Assembly (NCBI RefSeq): GCF_009690905.1
Contig: NZ_VOSW01000021.1
Coordinates: forward strand, 41,897-105,896
Direction of reading: 5' to 3'
From: Paraburkholderia madseniana
GTDB taxonomy: Bacteria > Pseudomonadota > Gammaproteobacteria > Burkholderiales > Burkholderiaceae
DNA length: 64,000 nt
Shown here: in pieces, positions 51,889-60,705 of the stretch
Layout: every line of letters starts with the position of its first letter
Position numbering within the stretch: position 1 is the stretch's first letter
Notes under the pieces: generated by a model
Database searches by the model: none
What the model was told of the DNA's origin: nothing
Seen by the model: only the letters and a program-made list of their open reading frames with translations
Position numbers and translations under genes: made by a program

Positions 51889-52221
51889 ATGATAGAGGTG
51901 ACGAATACGTACGACCTGCAGCTAGGCGTGAATCTGGAGTCTTACGCCGAATGGGCCAGGAAGGCGGCGGAAACGATTGTGCAGCAGCCAGGTCTGGTCG
52001 AACTTCGCGCGAACCGGAATATGCTGGGCGCCCCGCAGATTCGAACGACCACCTGTTGGAGGTCCACAATCGACTGGGCGACGTTCGCAGACGGGCCATG
52101 GCGCGCGCTGGAGCAAGAACTACGGACCTTCGCGACCAATTTCAAGGTCGAGATGTGGGGGCCGTCGCCGCTCCTGCAGACGCCACTCCGTCCGGACCCA
52201 ACCGGCGGTGCTGGTGCATGA
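51889..52221 (+). CDS. dimeric alpha/beta-barrel-type protein (antibiotic biosynthesis monooxygenase-like)
   Basis: From MIEVTNTYDLQLGVNLESYAEWARKAAETIVQQPG, with GGAG six bases before the ATG, the product has 110 residues. The order of a first beta strand, a helix, the text LVELRANRNMLGAPQIRTTTCWRSTIDWATFADGPWRALEQELRTFATNFKVEMWGPSP and the size suggest a ferredoxin-like dimeric alpha/beta barrel of the ABM/stress-responsive type. An ATG 16 codons upstream is less supported. Function unknown. Confidence 0.65.
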   Translation: MIEVTNTYDLQLGVNLESYAEWARKAAETIVQQPGLVELRANRNMLGAPQIRTTTCWRSTIDWATFADGPWRALEQELRTFATNFKVEMWGPSPLLQTPLRPDPTGGAGA

Positions 52222-52285
52222 GCAGACCCACGCGCGTCGTCACTATCGAAACCGGTCGCGGCAGCAATAGCATTATCTTAAGTCG

Positions 52286-52357
52286 TGGAGCCGCAGGCTC
52301 AGAAAATTAACGCACCCATTCGTTTGGGTGACCACATGCACCAGGCTTGCGGCTCCA
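52286..52357. repeat. long-stem inverted repeat between convergent genes
   Basis: Arms TGGAGCCGCAGGC (52286-52298) and GCTTGCGGCTCCA (52345-52357) pair over 13 positions, with one G-T pair, and enclose an inner hairpin CACCC...GGGTG. The element lies in the 239 bp between a rightward and a leftward gene. No T-run follows, so it is not a plain intrinsic terminator. It could be a structured RNA end or a REP-like element. Confidence 0.55.
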
Positions 52358-52460
52358 TTAGCCGAATTATCCAGCGGTTAGTATCCGCAACACGGCACTT
52401 CCATCGTCACCCCTGGTTCGGGTCAAACGGACATCTGGAAACCACGGGTCCCCGTGATAT

Positions 52461-52886
52461 TCACGAGTGCCGCATCGACGGAGTAATTGTTAGGCCAACC
52501 AGCAGTCCTTCCGGAGAAAGAAATCGTGTGACCGTCTGACCCCAGGGTTCCTTCTTGTTCTTGATGAGAATTCGATAGCCTCGCGATTCCAGTTCCGCGG
52601 TTGCTCCTTCAACGTCCTCGACATCAAATTCGAGCCATGCCTGGGGAACGGGCGTGCTGTCCGGCCAGGAATCTTTGCCAAAGCAGGACTGTGCCGCCTG
52701 CTCGAGCGGCCACAAGGCAAAACTCTGAACTCCTTTCAGAGCCTCAGTATGCAGATAACCGCCCGGCTCCTCCTTGAATGAGATGTTGAACGTCTCACCG
52801 TACAAGTTTCGGCCCGCGATTTTATCGCGGACGATTGGTCCAAACCCGGCAACGAACAGGACCTTGATACGCTCAAACTCTTGCAT
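52461..52886 (-). CDS. VOC-family (glyoxalase/bleomycin-resistance-like) protein
   Basis: A 141-residue VOC protein: MQEFERIKVLFVAGFGPIVRDKIAGRNLYGETFNISFKEEPGGYLHTEALKGVQSFALWPL forms the first module, and PQAWLEFDVEDVEGATAELESRGYRILIKNKKEPWGQTVTRFLSPEGLLVGLTITPSM the second. Metal ligands are not complete, as in many resistance-type members that only bind ligands. It stands alone with a GGAGGAG ribosome site. Confidence 0.82.
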   Translation of the reverse strand: MQEFERIKVLFVAGFGPIVRDKIAGRNLYGETFNISFKEEPGGYLHTEALKGVQSFALWPLEQAAQSCFGKDSWPDSTPVPQAWLEFDVEDVEGATAELESRGYRILIKNKKEPWGQTVTRFLSPEGLLVGLTITPSMRHS

Positions 52887-53012
52887 GTGAACTCCTCCTT
52901 TGGCTGCAGATGCGGCAGGTGGTAGACGCGTTTCTGCCCGCTCGGGCCTATGCCCCCTAAGTCCAGCCGACTTTTTGTAGCCCTAAAACTCGCGACAAAG
53001 GGCGCGCCGACC

Positions 53013-53285
53013 TTAGACAATGCCCCGCAGCGTACCGTCGGCACGTTTCACCAGGATGTACTGCATATCGAGCGAAAGGGGCTTGGTCAGATGAAAATCG
53101 AAACCGGCCGCCAAAGCCCTCGATTTGTCGGATTCGGATGCATAGCCCGTAAGCGCCACGAGCACGATGTCGTCGAGTGCTCGTTCAAGTCGAACTGCGC
53201 GTGCGACTTCGAAGCCGTCTATTTCCGGCATCCCCACGTCGATGATTGCAACCTCAGGGTGCGTAATGCACCTAACCTGGGACAT
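53013..53285 (-). pseudogene. truncated response-regulator receiver domain
   Basis: The 90-residue ORF is the second half of a REC domain: HPEVAIIDVGMPEIDGFEVARAVRLERALDDIVLVALTGYASESDKSRALAAGFDFHLTKPLSLD. It has the phospho-acceptor Asp (IIDVGMP) and the KP motif, but lacks the first strand with the acidic pair (xVDD). No matching N-terminal half or kinase is found upstream in any frame. It is probably the remnant of a hybrid histidine kinase gene. Confidence 0.7.
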
Positions 53286-53762
53286 TCCCTATAACGCATG
53301 TCTTAAGAGTAGCGGCCGGACGCTTTCGAACACCTCGATATTGCGCTGATGTCCGCCGCAAGCCCGCGCCAATGCTGGCGTCGCGAGCATCTCATTTTTG
53401 AAGCCTCTTTTCTGCAGACCCTACATAGTCGCCTTGCATTACCAAAGGTATGGGAAAGTGCGCAGAAAATGTAGCTGGATGGGTCAATTTGGCTTGCTAC
53501 TCTGCAATCCATGCATTAAGCGCCGACGAGCACCTAAGCCAGCGCGCGACTATTCTAAATATCGTGCAAGGAGTGGTGATTTGTGCGACCTAATTGTTTC
53601 GCAGCGTTCGCCTCCGACTCCTGCTCCCCAGTTCAGTGATGAAGCTAGCTGAGGGTGAGCGTCACCTGTGACACGCCGAGGCGCTGCCGGTGAAATTTTA
53701 GACTGCTCGCAAAAAGGTGCCTGGGGGTGCTTGGACATAGAGTCCAAGAATGATGAGTTGCA
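53286..53762. other. gene-poor stretch flanking regulator remnants
   Basis: About 480 bp with no supported gene. It lies between the receiver-domain remnant and the double-HTH gene, is relatively AT-rich (CTATTCTAAATATCGTGC near 53549), and short frames in it have no recognisable protein text. I saw no terminal inverted repeats that would define an insertion sequence. Confidence 0.4.
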
Positions 53763-54266
53763 TTGTGGACCCTTTGTGGACGCAAGGGAGCGGCAACTGA
53801 CGGTGGAGCGAGGAAGGACGGCGCCGCTTTCGGGAACTCGCGCCGTCGAGGAAGCGGCGATGGTCCGCGCCATTTAAATGAGGGCGGACAGGATGGCAGC
53901 AGCCGCGCCGCCGGATTGGGCGTGCATACCGTTACCAATATCGAAAATCAGGCAGCAAATGTCCGCCTGGATACAGTCAACCGGCTTGCCATTGCCCTGG
54001 ACGTCGACCCTTGCCTTCCGTTGTCATCTGACCCAGTGGAAGCGCCTGGAGACTACGCCGAGCGGCCGCTTGGCGACTCGGTAGCCCAAAATCTGAAACG
54101 ACTTAGGCTTCGGCTGAGCCTGACCCAAGAACAGGCCGCAACTTCGGCAGGTCTCGGACGCGTCTATGCCTACAAGATTGAAAGCAAGACGGTCGCAGCA
54201 ACGCTCGATACCTTGGACGCATTGGCGCGGGTGGTAGGCGTTGAAACCTGGCAACTACTGGTTTGA
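53763..54266 (+). CDS. XRE-type protein with two HTH domains, N-terminus damaged
   Basis: The frame encodes 167 residues. A first partial HTH (SRAAGLGVHTVTNIENQAANVRLDTVNRLAIALDVDPCLPL) lacks its first helices, because the upstream text is not HTH-like. A second complete HTH follows (VAQNLKRLRLRLSLTQEQAATSAGLGRVYAYKIESKTVAATLDTLDALARVVGVETWQLL). Tandem XRE domains of this kind occur in small Burkholderia regulators. The start is unclear, and a frameshift near 53880 may have broken the gene. Confidence 0.55.
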   Translation: MWTLCGRKGAATDGGARKDGAAFGNSRRRGSGDGPRHLNEGGQDGSSRAAGLGVHTVTNIENQAANVRLDTVNRLAIALDVDPCLPLSSDPVEAPGDYAERPLGDSVAQNLKRLRLRLSLTQEQAATSAGLGRVYAYKIESKTVAATLDTLDALARVVGVETWQLLV

Positions 54267-54411
54267 TACTGGCAAGAGAAACCACCGTAGGGCGAATTAA
54301 GTATCTTCTGAACGGGAAAGTCGGCTCAGACTGACGGACCGCACATTGACCATCGAGGGTGATGGCAAAGACCCAGAATTGCTGCCGCGCAGCAGAATTA
54401 ATCCAAAACCT

Positions 54412-54469
54412 GCAGACTTTGTTGCACGCAAAGGGGCGTTTTATGAATGCCGCAGACTTTGATGTGCGC
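54412..54469. repeat. imperfect direct repeat
   Basis: The words GCAGACTTTGTTGCACGC (54412-54429) and GCAGACTTTGATGTGCGC (54452-54469) are spaced 40 bp start to start. The shared GCAGACTTTG core suggests a small duplication or paired protein-binding sites. No element boundary is evident. Confidence 0.4.
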
Positions 54470-54478
54470 CGATAGCAC

Positions 54479-54720
54479 AAAAAAAAAGCGTCACGTTTCC
54501 GTGACGCCTTAAAAAGTTCTAGCCATTCCGAGGGCCGTGCTAGAACCTGAGAGACGGTATTCGAAAGTTGGACGGGTGCGCGATGTTGGACGCCGGACTC
54601 GAGACAGACACTGCGTGGACTGCTACGGGGGACTGTTAGAGGTACTCGACCAGACACTCCGCGGACCACGGTTGGTTCAGAATTTCAAAATGCAGAACCT
54701 GAAACCGTCTTTCGAAATGA
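54479..54720 (-). ncRNA. candidate small RNA ending in an intrinsic terminator
   Basis: On the minus strand a TTGACT (54755-54750) and AAAAAT (54732-54727), 17 bp apart, predict a start near 54720. The transcript would end at a perfect 8-bp hairpin (CGTGACGC/GCGTCACG, 54507-54488, loop GAAA) followed by nine T residues. Just before it a GTTCTAGC/GCTAGAAC inverted repeat (54546-54516) could form a second stem. No minus-strand gene ends here, so the terminator has no protein-coding client. This is a prediction from signals only. Confidence 0.45.
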
Positions 54721-54924
54721 GGTTCCATTTTTTATGGTTATGCTGACTAAGTCAAGCAAAATCTAAAGAGACCTCATTCGTCTCGGCAAAATATTCCGAT
54801 ACAATGAATCTTCTGACGAAAAATGCACTTCGCGCCCCATTTTGGGGCCTCCGCCGCACCTCTGCGGATCGGTTGCTGACAGGCAAGCGAACAGAAAACT
54901 GAAATATAGTTCCAGAAAAACGAC

Positions 54925-55761
54925 ATGACCCGACCCACGTCCTCCCGAACTGCCGCAGGCCCAGCCAAAGACAAAGACGGCTCGGGCGACGAAGTCACCG
55001 CGCTGGCACGTGGTTTGACCGTGCTGCGTTCGATCGCCGCGGCCGATGCGCCGCTCAGCAACCGCGAGTTGACCGAGCTGACCGGCATTCCGAAGCCCAC
55101 CGTCTCACGCATTACCGCCACGCTCGTCGGCGCAGGCTTCCTGTTCCGCTTGCCCGACAGCGAGCGATTCGTGCTGACCTCGTCTGTACTGGAGTTGAGC
55201 AACGGCTTTCTGCGCAACTTCGACATCCGGGCCCGGGCGCGCCCCTTCCTCATCGAACTCGCCGAACGCACCGCGTTGTCCGTGCATCTGGCCGTACGCG
55301 ACCGCCTCGACATGGTGGTCATCGACGCGATCCGGCCACGTTCGGCGGTGCTGGTATCGCGCCTCGAAATCGGCTCGCGCATGAACCTCAGCCGCACCGC
55401 AGTCGGCCGCGCCTATCTGTCGGCGCTTGCCGAACCGGAGCGGGAAAAATTGCTGATCGGCCTGCAGGCCGCCGAAGGCGACGACTGGGGCCACGTCAGC
55501 AGCCGTCTGACGAGCGCATTACGGGAAACGGCGGAGCAAGGCTTCGCGATCGCCACGGGCGAATGGTACGACGGTTTGAACGCCATCGCATCAGGATTCA
55601 CCGGCCCCTCGGGCGAGCGCTACGCAGTCAATTGCGGCGGCTCCGCGGATCAGTGTCCGCGCGACTGGCTGATCTCACGTGCGGCGCCGGCCCTGCTCGA
55701 ATGCATCAGCAAGATCGTTCTCGAGATCGGCGGCACGCCTGGACGCCGCCTCGACAACTGA
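54925..55761 (+). CDS. IclR-family transcriptional regulator
   Basis: A 278-residue IclR protein: the winged helix is VTALARGLTVLRSIAAADAPLSNRELTELTGIPKPTVSRITATLVGAGFLFRLPDSERFVLTSSVLELSNGFL, and the effector domain includes LAVRDRLDMVVIDAIRPRSAVLVSRLEIGSRMNLSRTAVGRAYLSAL and GEWYDGLNAIASGFTGPSGERYAVNCGG. Such regulators sense organic acids or aromatics. It lies upstream of the efflux operon with a 375-bp gap. Whether it controls that operon is not shown. Confidence 0.93.
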   Translation: MTRPTSSRTAAGPAKDKDGSGDEVTALARGLTVLRSIAAADAPLSNRELTELTGIPKPTVSRITATLVGAGFLFRLPDSERFVLTSSVLELSNGFLRNFDIRARARPFLIELAERTALSVHLAVRDRLDMVVIDAIRPRSAVLVSRLEIGSRMNLSRTAVGRAYLSALAEPEREKLLIGLQAAEGDDWGHVSSRLTSALRETAEQGFAIATGEWYDGLNAIASGFTGPSGERYAVNCGGSADQCPRDWLISRAAPALLECISKIVLEIGGTPGRRLDN

Positions 55762-56136
55762 AACGCGCAGACGCTCGCCGGTCGGCGGCCACGGCATTTT
55801 CCAGCCGCCCTCCACTCGCACTGTAACCTTCGTAATCAAAAGAAAAATACACGGGTGGACTGTTACAGAGCCTGCGACGTAGGATCACGCATTCCCGTCG
55901 CGGGCGCTCGCCCGGCTTGCCGCTATCGCCCTTCGATAACGTCCCGCCGAGCTGCCATGATGCCGCACTGCGTTAACATCGTTGTCCCGCGCCTCGGGTA
56001 GCATCGCGCTGAACATTTGCGGCGCGCCCGCTGTCGAAACCGCCTGTCATGCCGCCTGCGTGCCGGTCCGCCGAACTGTTGAAGCGGCACAAACGCACGA
56101 GCGGCTCACATCAAAGCCAGCCACCAGACCGAACCG
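55762..56136. other. intergenic region upstream of the efflux operon
   Basis: These 375 bp contain an AT-rich patch (GTAATCAAAAGAAAAATACA near 55834) that may be part of a promoter for the mdtA-like gene. I see no convincing -35/-10 pair, no terminator and no gene. Confidence 0.4.
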
Positions 56137-57561
56137 ATGGACGAACAACAAAAGCATTCGGAAACCACACGCCCTGCCGCCCCGGCTTCTCAACCCGGTT
56201 CGCAACCGTCAGCCACCGGGAAACCTGTCGGCGGTCCCGGGAAAACGCCGGTCGCAGCAAAAAGCCATCGCGGGCGCAACATCGCGCTGATCGTTGCGGC
56301 GCTGGTCATCCTTGGGGTCGTGTTGTGGCGCTGGCATCCGTGGGGCGGGCCCGGAGGCGCGAGCGGGGCTGCCGGTGCAAGCGGCGCGAGCGGCGGCCGC
56401 CCGGGCCGTGGTGGCCCTGGCGGCCTCGCCAACATGGCGCAGCCTGTTCACGTGGCGACCGCCGCACAAGGTGAGATGCCCGTGGTGCTGACCGCGCTCG
56501 GCACGGTCACGCCGCTCGCCAACGTCACCGTGTTGCCGCAGTTGAGCGGCGTGCTGCAGGACGTGTATTTCAAGGAAGGCCAGATGGTCAAGAAGGGCGA
56601 CGTGCTCGCCCAGATCGACCCGCGCCCCTATCAGATCTCGCTGGAAAACGCGCAAGGCACCCTCGCGCGCGACCAGGCGCTGTTGCAAACCGCCCGCCTC
56701 GACCTGAAGCGCTATCAGACGCTGCTCTCGCAAGACTCGATCGCCAGCCAGCAGGTCGATACGCAGGCCTCGCTCGTGCGGCAGTATGAAGGCACGGTGA
56801 AGTCCGACCAGGCAAACGTCGACACCTTCAAGCTCGACCTCGTTTATGCGCGCATCACCGCGCCGGTGTCGGGGCGCGTCGGTTTGCGCCAGGTCGATCC
56901 GGGCAACTACGTGACACCGAGCCTGACCAACGGCATCGTCGTGATTACGCAGTTGCAGCCGATCAGCGTGATCTTCACGACCTCCGAAGACAACCTTCAG
57001 CAGATCATCCAGCAGACCCAAACGGGCGCGAAGCTCTCGGTCACCGCGTACGACCGCAGCAACACCACCTCGCTCGAAGGCGGCTCGCTCGAAACCCTGG
57101 ATAACCAGATCGACACCACGACCGGCACGGTCAAACTGCGCGCGACCTTCCAGAACGACAAGAACCGGCTGTTCCCGAATCAGTTCGTGAATACGCGCCT
57201 GCTCGTGGACACGATCAAGGACGCAGTGATCGTGCCGACGCCGGCCGTATTGAACGGCTCGATGGGTCAGTTCGTGTACGTCGTGAAGCCGGACAACACG
57301 GTGACGGTGCGTGCGGTCAAGGTGGGTCCGGTGGACGGCGAACGCACCAGCATCAAATCCGGCCTGCAGGTCGGCGAGCGCGTCGTGATCGACGGCTCGG
57401 ACCGGCTGAAGGAAGGCGCGAAGATCACGATTCCGGCCGACAAGCCGCGCAGCGCTTCGGGCGCGCGTGGTGCGAGCGGTGCAAGCGGCGCGGCTGCCGC
57501 TTCGGGCGCATCCGGCGCGCATGGACATCATCGCAATCACGCGGCGCAAGCCTCGCAATAA
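56137..57561 (+). CDS. mdtA: RND efflux periplasmic adaptor (MdtA-like)
   Basis: A 474-residue membrane-fusion protein. Residues ~50-67 form a membrane anchor (NIALIVAALVILGVVLWRW). The HlyD-type core reads PVHVATAAQGEMPVVLTALGTVTPLANVTVLPQLSGVLQDVYFKEGQMVKKGDVLAQIDPRPYQISLENAQGTL, and a barrel follows (VSGRVGLRQVDPGNYVT). Both ends carry Gly-Ala-Ser repeats (GGASGAAGASGASGGRPGRGG, and GASGASGAAAASGASGAHGHH at the C-terminus), beyond the usual MdtA length. It links the two RND pump proteins encoded next to an outer-membrane channel not seen in the window. Confidence 0.93.
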   Translation: MDEQQKHSETTRPAAPASQPGSQPSATGKPVGGPGKTPVAAKSHRGRNIALIVAALVILGVVLWRWHPWGGPGGASGAAGASGASGGRPGRGGPGGLANMAQPVHVATAAQGEMPVVLTALGTVTPLANVTVLPQLSGVLQDVYFKEGQMVKKGDVLAQIDPRPYQISLENAQGTLARDQALLQTARLDLKRYQTLLSQDSIASQQVDTQASLVRQYEGTVKSDQANVDTFKLDLVYARITAPVSGRVGLRQVDPGNYVTPSLTNGIVVITQLQPISVIFTTSEDNLQQIIQQTQTGAKLSVTAYDRSNTTSLEGGSLETLDNQIDTTTGTVKLRATFQNDKNRLFPNQFVNTRLLVDTIKDAVIVPTPAVLNGSMGQFVYVVKPDNTVTVRAVKVGPVDGERTSIKSGLQVGERVVIDGSDRLKEGAKITIPADKPRSASGARGASGASGAAAASGASGAHGHHRNHAAQASQ

Positions 57562-57579
57562 AGGCACGGCAACTATCGC

Positions 57580-60500
57580 ATGAATCCATCCCGCGCCTTT
57601 ATTCTGCGCCCCGTCGGCACCGCGCTGCTGATGGCGGCGATCATGCTGGTCGGTCTCGTCGCGCTGCGCTTTCTGCCGCTTTCCGCGCTGCCCGAAGTCG
57701 ACTATCCGACGATCCAGGTGCAGACCTTCTATCCGGGCGCGAGCCCGGACGTGATGACCTCGTCGGTCACCGCGCCGCTCGAACGCCAGTTCGGGCAGAT
57801 GCCGTCGTTGAATCAGATGTCGTCGCAAAGCTCGGCCGGCTCGTCGATCATCACGCTGCAGTTCAGCCTCGATCTGCCGCTCGATATCGCCGAGCAGGAA
57901 GTCCAGGCGGCGATCAACGCCGCGGGCAACCTGCTGCCATCCGATCTGCCCGCGCCGCCGATCTACGCGAAGGTCAATCCCGCCGACGCACCGATCATCA
58001 CGCTCGCGATCACCTCGAAGACGATGCCGCTCACGCAGGTGCAAGACCTGGCCGACACGCGTCTCGCGCAGAAGATCTCGCAGGTGGCGGGTGTGGGTCT
58101 GGTGAGCCTGTCTGGCGGCCAACGCCCGGCCGTGCGGATTCAGGCGAACCCGCGCGCGCTCGCCGCGTACGGTCTGAATCTGGACGACTTGCGCACCACG
58201 ATTTCGAACCTGAACGTCAACACGCCGAAGGGTAACTTCGACGGCCCGACCCGCAACTACACGATCAACGCGAACGATCAACTGACCGACGCCGACGCCT
58301 ACAAGAGCGCCGTGGTCGCGTACAAGGGCGGCCGCCCGGTCATGCTGACGGACGTCGCGAACATCGTGCAGGGCGCGGAGAACACCAAGCTCGGCGCATG
58401 GGTCAACAACACGCCGGCGATCATCCTGAACGTGCAGCGCCAGCCGGGCGCGAACGTGATCCAGGTGGTCGACAGCATCAAGGCACTGCTGCCGCAACTG
58501 CAACAGTCGCTGCCCGCTGCGCTCAACGTGGAAATCGTCACCGACCGTACCACCACGATCCGCGCTTCCGTGCGCGACGTGCAGTTCGAATTGCTGATGT
58601 CGGTCGTGCTGGTGGTGCTGGTGATGTACCTGTTCCTCGCCAACGTCTACGCGACCATCATTCCGAGTCTGTCGGTGCCGCTCTCGCTGATCGGCACGCT
58701 CGCGGTGATGTACCTGTGCGGTTTCTCGCTGGATAACCTGTCGTTGATGGCGTTGACCATCGCAACCGGCTTCGTGGTGGACGATGCGATCGTGATGATC
58801 GAGAACATCGCGCGCTATGTCGAAGAAGGCGAATCGCCGCTGGAAGCCGCGCTGAAGGGCTCGAAACAGATCGGCTTCACGATCATTTCGCTGACGGTTT
58901 CGCTGATCGCCGTGCTGATTCCGCTGCTCTTCATGGGTGACGTGGTGGGACGCCTGTTCCACGAATTCGCGATCACGCTGGCCGTAACGATCGTGATTTC
59001 GGCGATCGTCTCCCTCACGCTCGTGCCGATGATGTGCGCGAAGCTCCTGCGCCACACGCCGCCGCATGAAAGCCACAGTTTCGAAGCGAAGGCCCATAAA
59101 TCGATCGACTGGGTGATCGCCCGCTACGCGGTCGCGCTCACCTGGGTGCTGAACCGGCAACGCTCCACACTGTTCGTCGCGGTGCTCACGCTGGTACTGA
59201 CCGGCGTGCTGTACGTGTACATTCCGAAGGGCTTCTTCCCGGTGCAGGACACCGGCGTGATCCAGGCAATCACGCAGGCGCCGCAGTCGGTGTCGTATGC
59301 GTCGATGGCCGAGCGTCAGCAGGAACTCGCCGCGCAGATCCTGAAGAACCCGGACGTGGAAAGCCTCACCTCGTTCATCGGCGTGGACGGCAGCAACATC
59401 ACGTTGAACAGCGGCCGCATGCTGATCAACCTGAAGCCGCGCGACGACCGCAGCAACACCGCGAGCGACGTGATCCGCCAGTTGCAGCAGGACGTCGCGC
59501 ACATTCCGGGCGCCTCGCTGTACATGCAGCCGGTGCAGGATCTGACGATCGATTCCACCGTCAGCCCGACGCAGTACCAGTTCATGCTGACCGACCCGAA
59601 CATCAGCGAATTCACCACCTGGGTGCCGAAGCTGGTCGACCGGCTGAAGCAGTCGCCGGAACTGGCGGACGTGGCCACCGACCTGCAGGACAACGGCCAG
59701 TCGGTGTACATCGAAATCGACCGCGCCACGGCGTCGCGTTACGGCATCACGCCGGCTACCGTGGATAGTGCGCTGTATGACGCATTCGGCCAGCGCATCA
59801 TCTCGACCATCTTCACGCAATCGAACCAGTACCGCGTGATTCTGGAAGCGCAGCCGCAGATGCAGCACTACACCGAGTCGCTGAACTCGATCTACCTGCC
59901 CTCTTCCACCTCGTCGGGTGGCCAGGTGCCGCTGTCGTCGATCGCGAAGTTCATCGAGAAACCCGCGCCACTGCTCGTCACGCACCTGAGCCAGTTCCCG
60001 GCCACTACCGTTTCGTTCAACCTCGCGCCCGGCTCGTCGCTCGGCGCGGCGGTGAAAGCGATCGATCAGGCGGAGAAGGATATCGGGCTGCCGGCGTCGT
60101 TCCAGACGCGCTTCCAGGGTGCGGCGCTGGCGTTCCAGGCATCGCTGTCGAACGAACTGTTCCTGATTCTGGCGGCGATCGTCACGATGTATATCGTGCT
60201 CGGCGTGCTGTACGAGAGCTTCATCCACCCGATCACGATTCTGTCGACGCTGCCGTCGGCCGGCGTCGGCGCCCTGCTCGCCCTGTTGATCACCGGGCAC
60301 GATCTCGACATCATCGGCATCATCGGTATCGTGCTGCTGATCGGTATCGTGAAGAAGAACGCCATCATGATGATCGACTTCGCGCTCTACGCCGAGCGCG
60401 AGGAAGGCAAGCCCCCACGCGAAGCCATTTATCAGGCGTGTCTGCTGCGTTTCCGGCCGATCCTGATGACCACGCTCGCCGCCCTGCTCGGCGCCCTGCC

Positions 60501-60702
60501 GCTGATGCTCGGCACCGGCGCGGGTTCGGAGTTGCGCCGCCCGCTCGGTATCGCGATTGCCGGCGGTTTGATCGTCAGCCAGTTGCTCACGCTGTTTACG
60601 ACGCCGGTGATCTATCTCGGCTTCGACGCACTCGCCCGCCGCGTGCGTGAGCGCTTCAATCGCGGCAAGCCTGTGCCGCCCGCCACCGATGCAGGGACTT
60701 AA
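57580..60702 (+). CDS. mdtB: RND multidrug efflux permease (MdtB-like)
   Basis: A complete 1040-residue RND transporter with twelve membrane segments and two large periplasmic loops: [50 protein letters not shown] at the start, the [22 protein letters not shown] helix 4 with the proton-relay Asp pair, and [25 protein letters not shown] helix 10. It should form the MdtB part of an MdtBC heterotrimer that exports bile salts, novobiocin-like drugs or metal-linked compounds. It lies 18 bp after the adaptor gene. Confidence 0.95.
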   Translation: MNPSRAFILRPVGTALLMAAIMLVGLVALRFLPLSALPEVDYPTIQVQTFYPGASPDVMTSSVTAPLERQFGQMPSLNQMSSQSSAGSSIITLQFSLDLPLDIAEQEVQAAINAAGNLLPSDLPAPPIYAKVNPADAPIITLAITSKTMPLTQVQDLADTRLAQKISQVAGVGLVSLSGGQRPAVRIQANPRALAAYGLNLDDLRTTISNLNVNTPKGNFDGPTRNYTINANDQLTDADAYKSAVVAYKGGRPVMLTDVANIVQGAENTKLGAWVNNTPAIILNVQRQPGANVIQVVDSIKALLPQLQQSLPAALNVEIVTDRTTTIRASVRDVQFELLMSVVLVVLVMYLFLANVYATIIPSLSVPLSLIGTLAVMYLCGFSLDNLSLMALTIATGFVVDDAIVMIENIARYVEEGESPLEAALKGSKQIGFTIISLTVSLIAVLIPLLFMGDVVGRLFHEFAITLAVTIVISAIVSLTLVPMMCAKLLRHTPPHESHSFEAKAHKSIDWVIARYAVALTWVLNRQRSTLFVAVLTLVLTGVLYVYIPKGFFPVQDTGVIQAITQAPQSVSYASMAERQQELAAQILKNPDVESLTSFIGVDGSNITLNSGRMLINLKPRDDRSNTASDVIRQLQQDVAHIPGASLYMQPVQDLTIDSTVSPTQYQFMLTDPNISEFTTWVPKLVDRLKQSPELADVATDLQDNGQSVYIEIDRATASRYGITPATVDSALYDAFGQRIISTIFTQSNQYRVILEAQPQMQHYTESLNSIYLPSSTSSGGQVPLSSIAKFIEKPAPLLVTHLSQFPATTVSFNLAPGSSLGAAVKAIDQAEKDIGLPASFQTRFQGAALAFQASLSNELFLILAAIVTMYIVLGVLYESFIHPITILSTLPSAGVGALLALLITGHDLDIIGIIGIVLLIGIVKKNAIMMIDFALYAEREEGKPPREAIYQACLLRFRPILMTTLAALLGALPLMLGTGAGSELRRPLGIAIAGGLIVSQLLTLFTTPVIYLGFDALARRVRERFNRGKPVPPATDAGT

Positions 60703-60705
60703 GCG

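Larger units (their letters stand above)
54267..54924. other. intergenic region with a direct repeat and a candidate RNA
   Basis: This 658-bp stretch between the double-HTH gene and the IclR gene holds no supported coding region. It contains an imperfect direct repeat (54412-54469), a minus-strand promoter-like pair (54727-54755), an inverted repeat and an intrinsic terminator (54479-54546). The last ~150 bp should hold the IclR gene promoter. Confidence 0.5.

Noticed and set aside
54103..54669. A 188-codon minus-strand frame across the double-HTH gene and the candidate RNA
   Set aside because: It runs through an intrinsic terminator and antisense to an HTH domain. Its product is low in recognisable protein features.
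56209..60300. A 1363-codon open frame on the minus strand opposite the efflux genes
   Set aside because: It is antisense to the well-conserved mdtA- and mdtB-like genes. Its product is Arg/His/Asp/Gln-rich text of the kind produced by the complement of GC-biased codons, with no domain.
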